Shown: positions 22,801-35,200 of the stretch, piece by piece
How the letters are laid out: every line of letters begins with the position of its first letter
Position numbering within the stretch: position 1 is the first letter of the stretch
NCBI GenBank assembly: GCA_003952965.2
Contig: CM025856.1
Location: 7,535,889-7,599,888 of the forward strand
Length of the DNA: 64,000 bases
Source: Morella rubra
Lineage: Eukaryota > Streptophyta > Magnoliopsida > Fagales > Myricaceae
Direction: 5' to 3'
Program-made: the position numbers and the translations under genes
The notes under the pieces: model-generated
Database searches by the model: none
Told to the model about the DNA's origin: nothing
What the model saw: the letters and a program-made list of their open reading frames with translations, nothing else

Positions 22801-23775
22801 ACAGCCATCCCATTTGAGACTTGGCAACTATGTACGCCGCTTGCTGCTTTAATAATATATATACACACACATTATAGTCAGACTCGGACTCATAGTAGGT
22901 TGAGTTTTAGAGCCATATAGCTGTGCAGAAGCAACAGAAGAAATTCTCGTCCACACTTGCTTTCACCGTGCGAGCTGTCACATAACACACATGTTAGAAT
23001 ACTTTAACCTTAAAACATATATTTTATGATAAAAGGGACATTAACAGTAAAAGCACATCAGAAGGTTAGAGAGGAACTAAGAAGATATACTTGAAAGAAA
23101 TTATTAATCAAAAGCTGATTCTTGCACGTTATCGCCGATTCTTGGACTATTCAGGGGTTATTACGCGATAAACTTTATTTATCGAGTCCTAACCCTTGAA
23201 CAGGTCTAGGGTACACACATTCTAGCTCAAGCATTTACCTTATATCAATCAAGTCATTTATATAAACAATTACGTAAAACAAATGCAATTAATAATAATT
23301 GCGGACTACATATGCAATTAAAAACACACATCAATTAAATATAGAGTCACTTTCTACATATACTCCCGATCGATCGGCAATTGTACCGATCGATCGTATA
23401 TTAAGATGATCAGACATAATGTATGATGTCCGATCATCTCTCTTCCATCCCAAACTGATTGATTGGCCAAAACAGTAATCGATCGTATTTAACCCAGAAC
23501 GATCAAATTTGCACAAACCATCCCACCCTCTCAAATTTTCGCCCAAAAAACTCCCAAATCAAGCACAAACATAACCCATTTCAATGTACATATCAAAAAT
23601 ACAATGATTCCAATCATTACAAATCAAAACCACAATACCCACAAATACCCAAATCTAACCCAAATCAAATAAATCATCACAAAACCAACAAAAATGCACT
23701 AAAATCTTACAAATTTCGCCCAAATCTCTCAATGTTCAAATGGTTACAAAATCAATGATTTTAAGTTTTGGCTTA
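22801..23775. other. Unassigned sequence with duplicated segment
   Basis: 22,801-23,400 shows no gene. At 23366-23377 a perfect palindrome CCGATCGATCGG is followed by CCGATCGATCGT at 23386-23397. 23,415-23,760 is the unbroken partner of 16,110-16,256 plus 22,303-22,560. Confidence 0.4.
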
Positions 23776-24366
23776 TGTCACTCCCCTTGCTTGTACTTAC
23801 CCCTTAGGCTCGCTTATAGTAATCGCATGCACACAAGCGAGGATTATAGCACGATAGAATCTCCCAAGGTTCACTTATAGGCCCTTGAATTTAATTAGCG
23901 GAAGACTTGTAAATAAAATTGGTATATTTTGTAAGGAAATCCTTGAAAATGACTTAAGAGTGAAACTTCGTTAACAAATTAAAAGACTTAAGGATCATTC
24001 ACAAAATTGTATAAAGAATTGTATCGAGGTAGTTTGCAGTCTTTTAGGCAAACATATTAAATATTTGATTAAAACGGATTAGTAACTTAGGAAGAAGAAT
24101 ATGAAATCAAAGGAAATATTTAGACTTAGAAAAGAAAACAATAATTGAGAGACAAAAGCTTTCCTTTACTATCACGGTTTGGTAAAAGATGTCCTTCACG
24201 AGGACTACAAAAGACTAGGCATTTAAGATAAAAAATGTGAGCTTCCTAAGGCTCACCTAGCCTATACAACCGTGTTTCAAAGAAAAAAAATTTCAATTTT
24301 TTGAAACACTGCCATCAAAAGCAAAGAAAAAGAAATAGCTGAAAAACTACAAGGCATCCCTATGCC

Positions 24367-24602
24367 CTACTCCTCATCCTTGGTATCCGAGATGAGATCA
24401 ATTACACCGTCGTTTGATGTACTCTGACTACCCTCCACCGTCGGGGCTGGGGGAGATTGATAGGGAACGATTGGCTCGGGTGGAGCATCCACCAAGCTGA
24501 AGTCTGTTGGGCTGGGGAGGGGAAAGTCCTTCAGACTCAGATCATCAGAATAAGTACATAGGGGCCCATGTCAAGAATCTCCTCGGCCTCAAATAGTTTC
24601 AT
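24367..24602 (-). pseudogene. LTR-internal short acidic-tail ORF, family L2 copy 2
   Basis: The first ATG (24602) lies four bases after the CAG acceptor. The frame runs MKLFEAEEILDMGPYVLIL, hits a stop, and after a frameshift continues as DFSLVDAPPEPIVP and ends VIDLISDTKDEE with TAG at 24367-24369. The C-terminal motif order matches the copy at 16834-17129. Function unknown. Confidence 0.55.
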
Positions 24603-25768
24603 CGTCCTGTAATAATAATTAATAGACAACCAAGAATAACAGCAACGGGGTGAGTCATACGGACTCAATAAAGTCGGGGAGGGGGTATGCTATGCATACA
24701 ATCATATCTACTACGTACCGAAATAGTAAACAAAAGACAATAAGCCGTTATAATGACTGCAAGGTAATAAATGGAATGATCATGTATGCACTTTGCTCAT
24801 CATAGGGGTTCTGAAGTATTTCAAGTGTCTTCTCTGTTTACCCCTAAAGTTGGGTTGTGCATCCCTCCTCTCCTCATGGGACTTGTCCCGTGCCACCTAC
24901 ACAAGGACCCTGTTGATGTAATAACGCCCCGTAGGGAGCCCACTCACTCCCTGTAGTGGGGGGTTGCTATAATACCCCGACCTTCTACGTATAAGTAATT
25001 ATCTTAATTTTGGTAATTAATATATAAAAAATAGTATTTAATTACTATTTTCGGATTTAATTATTTTATTAGTTTAAACATAGGGAAAAATCCCTAAAAA
25101 TTGTTTTACATAGCCGAAAATTATGAGGAAAAATATCATATTACATATCTTTTCAAGATATTTAATCTAATAGCAAATTTTACTCATTTGGTGTCTTGAA
25201 AATTTTTAAATAATGATTTATGTTGTTGAAAAATACTAAACTATTATTATTTCAAGCTTTTAGCTCTAATTACCTTTTCAAACACATTTTTCTTCAAACT
25301 TTTTGCTTAGGTTCATGTTACATACTTAATTACTAAGCCAATAGGACATGTTCTAGAGTAGCCGTGTGCCCTAGGTTTATTTTTGAGAATTTTTACAACA
25401 ATTAGGACACTTGGGCTTAGAAAAATAGGATTTAATTGCTTGGGCTTAGAAATAACTTGAAATTTGGCCTCCAATCACCCCATTCAACCCATCCTAACAC
25501 CCACACCCCATGCCACCTCACCATGTCTCACAAAAACCAGCCAAGCCCCTAGATTTGCTAAAGGAATGATTACAAATGATTAGCAATCATTACCTCATGC
25601 AAAACCATGCAACACTTGGATTTCTCCAAGTAGTTGCCGCCCCCTTCCCCCAATTCAGCTCCATTGCTTGCATAGACACCCTAGTCTAATGGTACACAAC
25701 ATAATTTCATCTATTTGACCCTAGCATGATTAGTTAACCCCAGGAGACAAACCTTGGTCAAGAACTAG

Positions 25769-25778
25769 TATAAATAGG
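25769..25778 (+). promoter_or_regulatory. TATA box of LTR L4
   Basis: TATAAATAGG about 45 bp upstream of the purine-rich leader. The spacing fits an RNA polymerase II start near 25,800. Confidence 0.65.
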
Positions 25779-25821
25779 AGCCATTTGTGAAGGAATTCTT
25801 CACACCTTCAGTCGGCAATTC

Positions 25822-25823
<2 letters not shown>

Positions 25824-25853
<30 letters not shown>
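25824..25853 (+). repeat. (AG)15 microsatellite in LTR leader
   Basis: Perfect 30-bp AG run directly downstream of the L4 TATA box, inside the inferred untranslated leader. Confidence 0.95.
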
Positions 25854-25855
<2 letters not shown>

Positions 25856-27361
25856 AAAGAGATAAAGGAGAAAGAAGGAGAGAAAGAGGAGAAATAGCCA
25901 CGCTCCCTAGGAAGAAGAAGAAATTTTTGAAGAAAAGTTGTAAAAGGTTGAGGTAACTTGAGCTTTGCATTCTAGAGGTTATTATCTTGGTATTGATACT
26001 AACAGCAAGCTCCATATAGGTTTTCAAATCCAAAAGGTTCATCAAAAGGTCAAGGGAAATCAAAGAGATAAGGGTAGTTTTCATTTTGGTGATATTGTTG
26101 GCATTTTGATGATTTGAGGTTAGAAACATGCTAGGTTGTGATCTGGAACCCTTGCTTTTGCTAAACATGAAGTTAGAATAGTTAGATATAAGAGAATAGT
26201 GAAAATATGGTAATTATTGTCAAACATAGTCATAGAACCCTTTAGGCTGATTTTGATTTGAATTAATGTAAATAATGGCATGACATGTTTGCTGGATGTT
26301 TTAGGGAGTATGAGAAATATATAGGATGGTTTGCATGCAAAGGTTTACGTGAAAAATGAAGATATGGCAAATTAGATCATACCTAGTCTTGTTTTGTATA
26401 ATTTGTGATAGCAGTGTACCTAGGATATGGGCTTAAAAACTCATAATAATTGCTAGGATATGGGCTTGTAAGTGGAGCCCAAGTCTAGGTCCTTATTGGA
26501 CCTAAAATGACTAACTTAGACAAGATGTGTAGTAGGCTTCTTTTCTACTACTTGGGCTGACTCAAGTGGCATCTAGAACTTCTAATATGGTTAGGATATG
26601 GGCCTGCAAGCAAAGCCCAATTTAAGTCCTTATTTGACTAACTTGGATAACATGTGATATTGGACTTGTATAGCTTAAATAGTAAGAAGTCCAAAATCAA
26701 ATTTTGATTGCTTACGGATTTCAATAAATGATTAAGATATTAGTTTTGGCTAAGTAAGAGCTTAGTCATATTTATTTTAGAAATAAATACAAGACATGTA
26801 ATGATGATTAAATGGTTATCATGTGAAATAATTTAATTGCATGTGACTTGTAACCGAGTTTAAGGAAATTTAATGCACATGTTAGTAAATGATAAAAGAG
26901 TATGTTTTTAATAAAAATATGCATCAATAATATAATGGACATGGCATTTGAATCAATGATATGGCATTTGCATCAAGGATATAATGGATATGGCATTTGC
27001 AAAATGACATTTGCATCAATGGCATCTGCATCAATGACATTTGCACCAATGACAATTCAATGTTAATGGGTAACAGTACCAATCGCTGGGGAGTGCAACC
27101 ATCACTACAAGGTAGTGGATGGCCCCAGGGTAGAAGGCATAGGGGCCTTTACCTATCATCCCAGGGCAATAGAATGCTTAGGGCTGCCTAAATTGCATAT
27201 GATTATACTAGTATTATCTTTGAAACATTAACTGTTTAATTGAATATGATTGTACTATTTGTACCCTTGCTTGTCATCACATGCCCCCTATTCCCCTTAC
27301 TGAGTACCTAAGACTAACCCTTTTCCCTTGTCCATATTGTTGTTTACTGCTAAGACAGATT

Positions 27362-27598
27362 ATGGCGATATTCGAGTCATTTCCCATTCATGAGCCCCCC
27401 ACCCATGTTTTGGCTAACCATATTCAAGTCCTAGTTTTAGATGGCTTGGATGTGATTATGGACCATCAGCCCTACTTAATTCCGAAGGATCTACCACCAG
27501 AAGTTCTGTACGAGAATGGCCCACTGGGGGAGAATCATACCGGCCTGAATTGGGTAGACCTTACCCTATCTGACGATGATGATTTATGTTTTGCTTAG
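27362..27598 (+). CDS. LTR-internal short ORF, family L4, intact, 78 aa
   Basis: The ATG at 27362 is three bases after the inferred splice acceptor (CAG ending 27358) and would be the first ATG of the spliced LTR transcript. The peptide has a hydrophobic middle (HIQVLVLDGLDVIM) and ends WVDLTLSDDDDLCFA. It is the only one of the LTR-internal ORFs in this window without a frameshift, apart from the very short ones. It resembles the others in position and acidic end, not in detailed sequence. No known domain; function unknown. Confidence 0.5.
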   Translation: MAIFESFPIHEPPTHVLANHIQVLVLDGLDVIMDHQPYLIPKDLPPEVLYENGPLGENHTGLNWVDLTLSDDDDLCFA

Positions 27599-29433
27599 TG
27601 TTGGCTTGCTTGTACATAAGCTTTGAACAATAGGGTTAGTGATCTTAATTATAGGTTTATCTGTTATTAGCCTAGATTTTGTAAGGGCCTTAGGTCCTCC
27701 CTAATCCCTAACCCTTACGGATAAGTTTTTTTTCTTTTATTTCAGTGTGCTATTTTCTTATGTATGCGTCATGGTTGTTTTGTTTTTAATGTATTTCAGT
27801 ATTTTATTTTAACTTGACTCACATTTTCACCATATTGTTTCTGAGTAATTTTACAAGTCTTCCGCTGAATTTTCTACTAAGTAGTAAATCTTTACAAACA
27901 CCAAGGAAAAGTAGGACGTGTCGTAATCTCGCCTTTTATGTATCTCTGTTACTACAAAGAGAGCTTAGAGACTAATACGAGCATGAGGAATGTGACAGTT
28001 GCACACTCCCAAGTGCCCGGTACCATCACCCTTACTTCAGGAATTTCCTTGTAGGTTCGGGTGTTTTCTCACTTGTTTTCCCTCTCTTGACATGAATGCA
28101 AATGATGCTCAATTCTAAACATAATGGAATTCAAGCATTCATTGCAATTAAACTTTATAGAAATCAATCAACAAAAATCTTCAATACTTAGGCAAAATTT
28201 AAATACTCAAATGATTTCCACAATCTCATGCTATGCTTAGAATTCTTAATAATTTAACACTAAAATTTCTTATCTTGATTCAATGTAGGTTAACTTAAGT
28301 TTCCATATATCAATACCTCAATTGTTGTGATTATTATCCCTTTTTCTTTTTATTAGAATTCTTTTACTCAATAAAAATGGAAGAAATTAATAATTATTAA
28401 TCCTTCATTAATGAGCATGGGTCTGGGCCTCTTGGGCCAAATTGGACCCTATTGGGTATGTCATTAAAGTTCTAAAGTCTACTAAGTTCATTTGGGTGTA
28501 TTGGGCCTAAAGTCCATTTAGGCTCCATTAGGCTCCTTAACAGACTTTGTGATTTGAGCCCCTAAAACATTTCGGATAGAGCCCAAATTTTGGATCCCTC
28601 ATCAAATTTTCATGCTCTACACAGCCATGAAGTTAGAGTCTACATTGGGACACCCCAACTTTTACATAGAAATGCCGAAACAACCCTTAGAGACCTCTAG
28701 GGGCATTTTTGACCTTTCTTCACATCAGTTTTGGATGAAAATTTTACAAAGATGTCTTGAGTACTTATTCAACCTATTTAGAAAGTTCCATGCAAAAATT
28801 GAAAGTGAATCTTGGATTCGTTTTGAACAGTGACCACTTTGTGATAAAAACTCTAACTAATGTTCTTGCATATTATGGATCTTGTACCTAATCATTCTCT
28901 ATCAATGATTTACCCATCATACAAAAATAAATGAAGTTAAAAAACACATATAATGCATGATATTGGTGACAAAAATGAGAGCAATTAAAATAATTTAAGC
29001 AATCCACATATGAACACTCATCTCATAACATTTTCAACTTGTAGGTACGAAATCTCTTCTTTGAGCTCTTAGGCTCCTTTTTAAGGCCTTGCCTTGCCAT
29101 CTTTTCATCACAAAACTTATCCATGCCATTAGGCCATAACCAAGTTGTCCATATTGTATATTTTTACATAAAGTACATGAAACATACATCATCAATCATG
29201 AAATACACATGCAATTACATCCAGCAATTACATTGGCAAAACCGTGGCCTCCCCATCCTCAAAAATCAATATTTAGCCACTAATGTGGCCTACAACACAA
29301 CCCAATATTCTCTTGAACAACCAAAGTTTACACAGCAGCTTTTCTTGCAAAAGAATCAAGAAAAACCATATGCTTTCTATATGCAACCACTCCAAGCATA
29401 AGATTTCATATTAGAAACTAGGTTTATGCATAT

Positions 29434-29865
29434 TTTTCATTTTTGAGAAAATTGAGTCTTTTCATTTACTTTCTTCTTCTGTTGAGATTTTATTGTTGAA
29501 CGGGTTTCTTCAATATCTTTTATTCTATATGTTATTCTGTTGTACTAACCACTAGCTTTACTGAGTCATTTGGACTCACCGTTGTTTGTTAAATATTTCT
29601 TTAGCAGATGTCTGAGATTTATTTAGGTGACTTCACCAAAGTCATTCAATATGGCTTTATCACTCTGGAGTTGACTTTTGGTGTGTATGTCACACGTGAC
29701 CTAGATGTCCTGATAGGGGGGACGAGGACATAGATGGATCACTCCGCACTTAGATAATTACATCAACATCTCAGACTTGGATAACACTGATGATGAAGAT
29801 TAGAGATCTTCATTTTATGTTTTCTTAGTTTTTCTGCAGTTTAGTTTACATTATATGGGTGTTAA
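29434..29865 (+). mobile_element. LTR fragment, family L1, left arm of a palindrome
   Basis: Matches the 3' part of the L1 LTR at 57,470-57,900, including the dyad TGAGTC-ATTTG-GACTCA, the acceptor TTTCTTTAGCAG and the short ORF. It is the inverted partner of about 30,084-30,513. A block carrying the poly(A) signal is deleted near its right end. Confidence 0.75.
29608..29803 (+). pseudogene. LTR-internal short acidic-tail ORF, family L1 copy 1
   Basis: ATG is placed immediately after the CAG acceptor. The frame gives MSEIYLGDFTK, then LTFGVYVTRDLDVLI. An extra G in a G run near 29,715 shifts the frame, after which the sequence ends INISDLDNTDDED and TAG at 29801-29803. Two further copies (30140-30333 and 57639-57832) each have a different single-base shift, so the ancestral frame was evidently open over about 65 codons. 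Confidence 0.6.
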
Positions 29866-29972
29866 AAATTTGGGCTTCCCCTGCTTAGTATCTTGTTGCT
29901 TTGATCTCTTCCCCTAACCTCAGCTTTCTTCCCCGGGACAGCCGCGACTCCCGGAGGTTAGGTAGGAGATCA
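29866..29972. other. GC-rich centre of the LTR palindrome
   Basis: Between the arms lies a stretch with CCCCGGGACAGCCGCGACT and a partial inverted pair (CTAACCTC / GAGGTTAG). The inner arms TGCTTAGTATCTTGTTGCTTT (left) and its complement (right, 29,990-30,012) close the structure. Confidence 0.6.
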
Positions 29973-32233
29973 AGCCCTATGGAAGATCGACAAAGCAACA
30001 AGATACTAAGCAAAACACACGAAGGACCTTTTATTAATACTGAGGTATTACAAAAGAGGACCCACTTTCTATAATGTACATACTACAGTACAAAAAGTAA
30101 ACTAGCAGAAAAACTAAGAAAGTATAACACTGAAGATCTCTAATCTTCGTCATCAGTGTTATCCAAGTCCGAAATGTTGACGTAGTTATTAGAGTGCAGA
30201 GTGATCCACCTATGTCCTCGTCCCTCTATCAGGACATCTAGGTCACGTGTGACATACACACGGAAAGTCAACTCTAAAGTGACAAAGCCATGTTGAATGC
30301 CTTTGTGAACTCTCCCAAATAAACCTCAAACATCTGTTAAAAGAATTTAACAAACAACAGTGAGTCCAAATGACTAAGTAAAGCCAGCGGTTAGTACAAC
30401 AAAATAGCAGATACAAGAATAAGATATTGAAGAATCTCATTCAATAATAAAATCCCAACAGAATAAGAAAGTAAATGAAAAGACTCAATTTTCTCAAAAA
30501 TGATGTTTTCCTTTTTCAATCTCGATCAACACTACTCTCACTCCCAGAGTGAATCACTTAGCTAGAGTGACGGGTTATAAGTAACCATCCGTATTCTTGT
30601 AGCAGTAGTCCCAAAGCACAATACGATCACAAACTCCCAAAGTGAGTTATCCTAACAAAGCATCTTTCCGCGTACGATGGAGAGGCCAGAATGTCACAAC
30701 AAGTGAACGCATCCTCTTGTGCAGAGTACTGTCACATCTTCATAGTATTACGTTAAGTATGCATGTCTCATGTCAATGCCCATAGATATCATTCATGATA
30801 TGCAACAGTTTAACCATACTTGAACACCAAAATATTTCATTCTAACGTACAAGTTAAGTATGTATGTCTCATATCAACGCCCATACATCTCATTTATGAT
30901 ATGCAACACCTTAACTCGTTTCCATCATCACAACATTATAAAACAGTTCTCAAAGGAAAGTGTTATGAAGAGAAAATTACACTTTAATTTCTCGTTTGAA
31001 AATCAGCTTAATCACCGCGTTGAAAATACTAATTATGACATGAAAAGAATTGAAATTAGAAGGAAAGAAATATGTTCAAGCTTTGAAAAACAACTTTTAG
31101 AAGAAATTTTGAAAAGAAAAGGATCAAAGTTGAAAAACAACTGGAAACGAATCGAACTTTGAAAATGATACTTTTTCAAAAGGACGAGCTTGTTCTTCAT
31201 CAAGAACACGAAGAACATCAAGAACAATAGGAAGAATAGAAAAACACTAATAACATCAAGAGATGCTAGAATAATAAAGACATGAGATTCACAATAATCA
31301 TCTTAAAAACTTCAATCGAAATCAAAGATAATCAACTAAACTTTACCTCTAAGCATCTTTGATCTTCGCTAAACTTTTTCCACCTCTTTCTACCACTTCA
31401 CTTCACTCTTGTTCTCAAGATTTTACTCACAAAAATTCAGATTGAATGGTGTACTCTTCAAAGCTCGAAATCCATCTCTATTTATAGGAAAACAAGGCCG
31501 GTTGAATTCCGACACGTGTCCGACCTAGCTAGGCTAGCTTTGGCGAGTCACTAGGCTACATTTCTCTCCTCTTGACACCTAGCAACCTATAGCAGCTGCA
31601 TGGCAAGGCTATGGCCGAAATTCTCCTAGGTAGCCATGGCGAGTCATCGTCAAAACTCCTATGGTTCGACACATTGTGCTCTCTAGGTTTTAGCCTTTTT
31701 GGTCTTGCCTTTTGCATCGATTCGTCGTACTTCTAGCTTTGATTTGTCGTGCTATCTAGCCCTCATAGGTGTCACTCTCTAGGGCAGCCGAAATTTCCTT
31801 GCTTAATGGCTAAGTTTGCTAATCGTTTCACTAATCTTCCGATAATCACAAATCAACCTAATTGCTTCCGATTAATCGACCTACTTGCCTCCAAAAAATA
31901 AAAAGTCTCCAAATTTAAACCATAAACTCGTGGATAATCTTCCAACATATTAAAGAATAAAAATCATGTGGTTTAGTTTTCGAGATAAAAACGTCCTACT
32001 AGCTTAAAAAATTAAATTGATCCAATACGAGCTCCTCAACATTCTAAACAACAACCTAGTTGCATGCGAACTCCAAATCTCACTTAATCATGTCTTAATC
32101 AAGGTTTCAAACTTAGTATCTCAAGTACTAAATACTCTCTCTTAGTCACTAAATATCCCCTAATGCACTACTAATCACAAACAAGATACCACAGACAATA
32201 TGCATGTGATGTTTAAAAGCTCGGGGTATGACA
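29973..32233 (-). mobile_element. 3' LTR (family L1) of the Ty3 chromovirus, end-truncated
   Basis: On the minus strand it starts TGTCATACCCCGAGC right after the purine tract, and is collinear with the solo LTR at 55649-58064 to about 29,973, where the last roughly 85 bp are missing. TATAAATAG is at 31486-31478, donor AGAG|GTAAAG at 31347/31346, acceptor TTTTAACAG ending at 30334; the predicted intron is 1013 bp, nearly the same as in the other L1 copy (1008 bp). Confidence 0.8.
30140..30333 (-). pseudogene. LTR-internal short acidic-tail ORF, family L1 copy 2
   Basis: ATG at 30333 directly follows the CAG acceptor. MFEVYLGEFTKAF leads to an early stop because of a one-base deletion near 30,298. 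In the shifted frame the copy continues to FRVYVTRDLDVLIEGRG and ends SDLDNTDDED at 30140-30142. Confidence 0.6.
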
Positions 32234-32235
32234 TA

Positions 32236-32250
32236 CTCCCCCACTTAGAA
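32236..32250 (-). other. Polypurine tract of the Ty3 element
   Basis: Minus-strand purine run AAGTGGGGGAG directly upstream of the 3' LTR start. This is the expected plus-strand primer position for reverse transcription. Confidence 0.75.
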
Positions 32251-32291
32251 ATAATTCCGTCCTAGGAATTTAACAACAAGAGACGTACCAG

Positions 32292-35200
32292 TTAGTCAAA
32301 CAAGTGAGGATACTTGTCATGCATGTCTGCCTCTAACTCCCATGAAGCTTCAGTGATATCGTGACTCTGCCATAACACTTTCACTAAAGGAATCTTCCTA
32401 TTACACAGCTTCTGATCCTTTCTATCTAATATCGCCACAGGTTGCTCCTGATAGGTTAAGTTCTTTGCTAGTTGTAAAGGCATATAATCTATTACATGGG
32501 AAGGATCTAGAACATATTTTCTCAACATAGAAATATGAAAGGTATCATGAACTCCTTCCAATTCTGGCGGTAAGGCTAACTGATAAGCTGTCACTCCTAC
32601 TTTACGTAGTATCTCAAAAGGTCCAACATATACCGGACTCAACTTTCCTTTCTTCCCAAATCTCTTAACTCCTTTATAGGAATCACCTTCAAGAATACTT
32701 TATCTCCTTCCTCAAAATCTAACGGTCATCTACGATTATCAGCATAACTCTTTTGTCTACACTGTACCACTAGTGGTAAATATTAAATCCAAGATCCCTT
32801 GAACTCTAAAATACAAGCTCTCAACATATCCTCTAAGATTTGAATGACTCTTTCTGATTGACCATCAGTTTGAGGATGAAAGGCAGTACTAAACTTCAAC
32901 TGTGAACCTAATGCTTTTTGGAATCCATTCCAAATTCTTGAGGTAAATCGGGTATCCTGATCAGATACTATAGAACTAGGTATACCATGGAGTCGTACAA
33001 TTTTCTTAATGTATAACTCAGCCAACTTCTCAGAAGTATAACTAACCTTAATACGAATGAAATGAGCCAATTTTGTCAAATGATCTATGACAACCCAGAT
33101 AGCATCTTGTCCAATTAATGCTCTCGGTAACCCAACTACAAAATACATAGCAATCACATCCCATTTCCACACTGGGATTTGTATGGGTTGTAACAATCCT
33201 GCAGGTTTTTATTGTTCAACTTTCACTTGTTGGCAAATCAAACATTTACTAACAAACTCTACTATCTCTCTTTTCAACCCAGGCCACCAAAACTTAGCTT
33301 TCAAATCTTGGTACATCCTTGTGGAACCTGGATGCATGGAATACTTTGACCTATGAGCTTCCTGCAATATTAGTTCCTTAATCTCCTTATTATCTGGAAC
33401 CACTATCCTATCTCCAAAGTATGCCAATCCATCATTCCTAATCGTTACCTCTATTTTTGAATCCACAAGTTCTTTCACTATTGGATCTTGAGTCTGTCCA
33501 TCCTTAATCCGATCCTGTAATGAAGATTGAATTGTCAATGCATTCAATTGTTTTACTTCCTCATCCAAAAGTAATTCAATCTCATTCTTCTCCATATCCT
33601 TTTCCAACTCAGGGGACAGCTTCTGACTCCTTTCTTTTCCTTCCATAAATTTCCTACTCAAGGAATTTGCTACAACATTTGCCTTTCCAGGATGATAATT
33701 GATGGTACAATCATAGTCCTTGATTAACTCCAACCATCTTCTCTTTCTCATATTCAACTTCTTCTAAGTAAAGAAATATTTCAAACTCTTATTATCTGTA
33801 TAGATTTCACACTTAACTCCATACAGATAATGTCTCCAAAGTTTCAGTGCAAACACTATAGCTGCCAATTCTAAATCATGAGTGGGTTAATTCTTCTCTT
33901 AAGTCTTAAACTGTCGTGATGCATAAGCAATAACTTTTCCTTCCTGCATCAATACCCCTCCTAAACCTGTCCTTGAGGCATTAGTATAAATAACATATAC
34001 TTCTGATTCCTTAGGTAAAGCTAAAATAGGTGCAGTAATCAGTTTGCTTTTCAACTCCTGAAAACTTTGCTCACATTCCTCCGTCCATATAAACTTAGCA
34101 TTCTTCTTTGTCAATGATGTCAGAGGTGATGCCAATTTCGAGAATCCTTTTACAAATCTATGGTAATATCCAGCAAATCCAAGAAAACTTCTAATATCAT
34201 AAACTATAATAGGTCTTGGCCAAGTATAAACTGCCTCTACTTTTCCTGGATCAACTGATATACCTTCACTCGAAAGAAAATGTCCTAGAAATGCTACTTC
34301 CTTTAACCAAAAATCACATTTCGAGAACTTTGCATATAACTGTTCATCCCTCAACCTTTGCAAAACCAACCTTCTCATGCTTTTCCTTACTCCTAGAGTA
34401 TATCAATATATCATCAATAAATACAACCACAAAATGATCCAGAAAATCTCTAAATACCCTTTGCATCAAATCCATAAATGCAGTAAGAGCATTTGTTAAT
34501 CCAAAAGGCATTACCAGGAATTCGTAATGGTCATACCTGGTACGAAAAGCTGTCTTCGATATATCCTCCTTCCTGATTCTCAATTGATGATATCCTTGTT
34601 AGATGTATGCCCTCAAAACCAATCATTTTGCATAATTATGAGATAATTAATATTATTGATTAATCACTTGTATATTATTATGGGTACATGCAATGACATT
34701 AGATGTCATATTGTTGAGCAACATTGTAGAAAAGTCAGCCAATGATTAATGAATCGGAGGCGGGGAGTATGACTTTTCGGATCCTTGTTGACTCACTTTG
34801 TTCTAGACCGAGATACATGATAATGTACAAATAGGTCTACACTCGTTGTGCCTTTATAAGATAGAATGATGGACTCCGTCATTGAGGTGGTGACCTTAAG
34901 CAGATGAGTGGGTGCAATGTAAGAGTACATGCACTGAACCGATCAAATATGAATACCTTCTGGAAACGATCACTGATGTAGAGAATGGTATTCAGCACAA
35001 TTAGCTTATGTTGTCCTTAGACCTGAGAGAGTTATGCAGGTTTGCTTGTTGTGTGCTTGTGCTTTGACTGAATCATTTGGTGATGATCTTCGTAGATCAA
35101 ATATTCCAGATAATGTTGGGCCTTGTGCATAGTAAGTGAATTTGTATAATTGCTCAATATGGAATCCACCAGTCTCTTGATGAGGCAGTATATTCATTAT

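Larger units (their letters stand above)
24968..27997 (+). mobile_element. Solo LTR, family L4 (3030 bp), nested in L2
   Basis: Flanked by a perfect target duplication GTTGC (24963-24967 and 27998-28002). It starts TATAATACCCCGACC, with the usual TG apparently changed to TA, and ends GAGGAATGTGACA. Landmarks: TATAAATAGG at 25769-25778, a leader with (AG)15 and no ATG, donor TTGAG|GTAACT (exon end 25952), a weak dyad near 27,297, acceptor CTAAGACAG ending at 27358, and an intact 78-residue ORF. No pol genes. Confidence 0.88.
23776..29433 (-). mobile_element. Partial LTR, family L2 (minus strand), split by a nested LTR
   Basis: On the minus strand it ends GGGGAGTGACA at 23776 and aligns with the L2 LTR at 16257 along 23776-24967 and again along 28003-29433. 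The break is caused by the LTR at 24968-27997. The dyad TGAGTC-CGTAT-GACTCA (24668-24652) and the acceptor ATTATTACAG (ending 24607) are kept. Its 5' third is missing; the right edge is replaced by the palindrome that begins near 29,434. Confidence 0.75.

Noticed and set aside
30860..31227. ORFs of 100 and 64 codons on opposite strands
   Set aside because: They fall inside the predicted intron of the L1 LTR; the other L1 copy does not keep the frame.
33087..34437. Plus-strand ORFs in the Ty3 pol region
   Set aside because: Complement of integrase and reverse transcriptase coding sequence.
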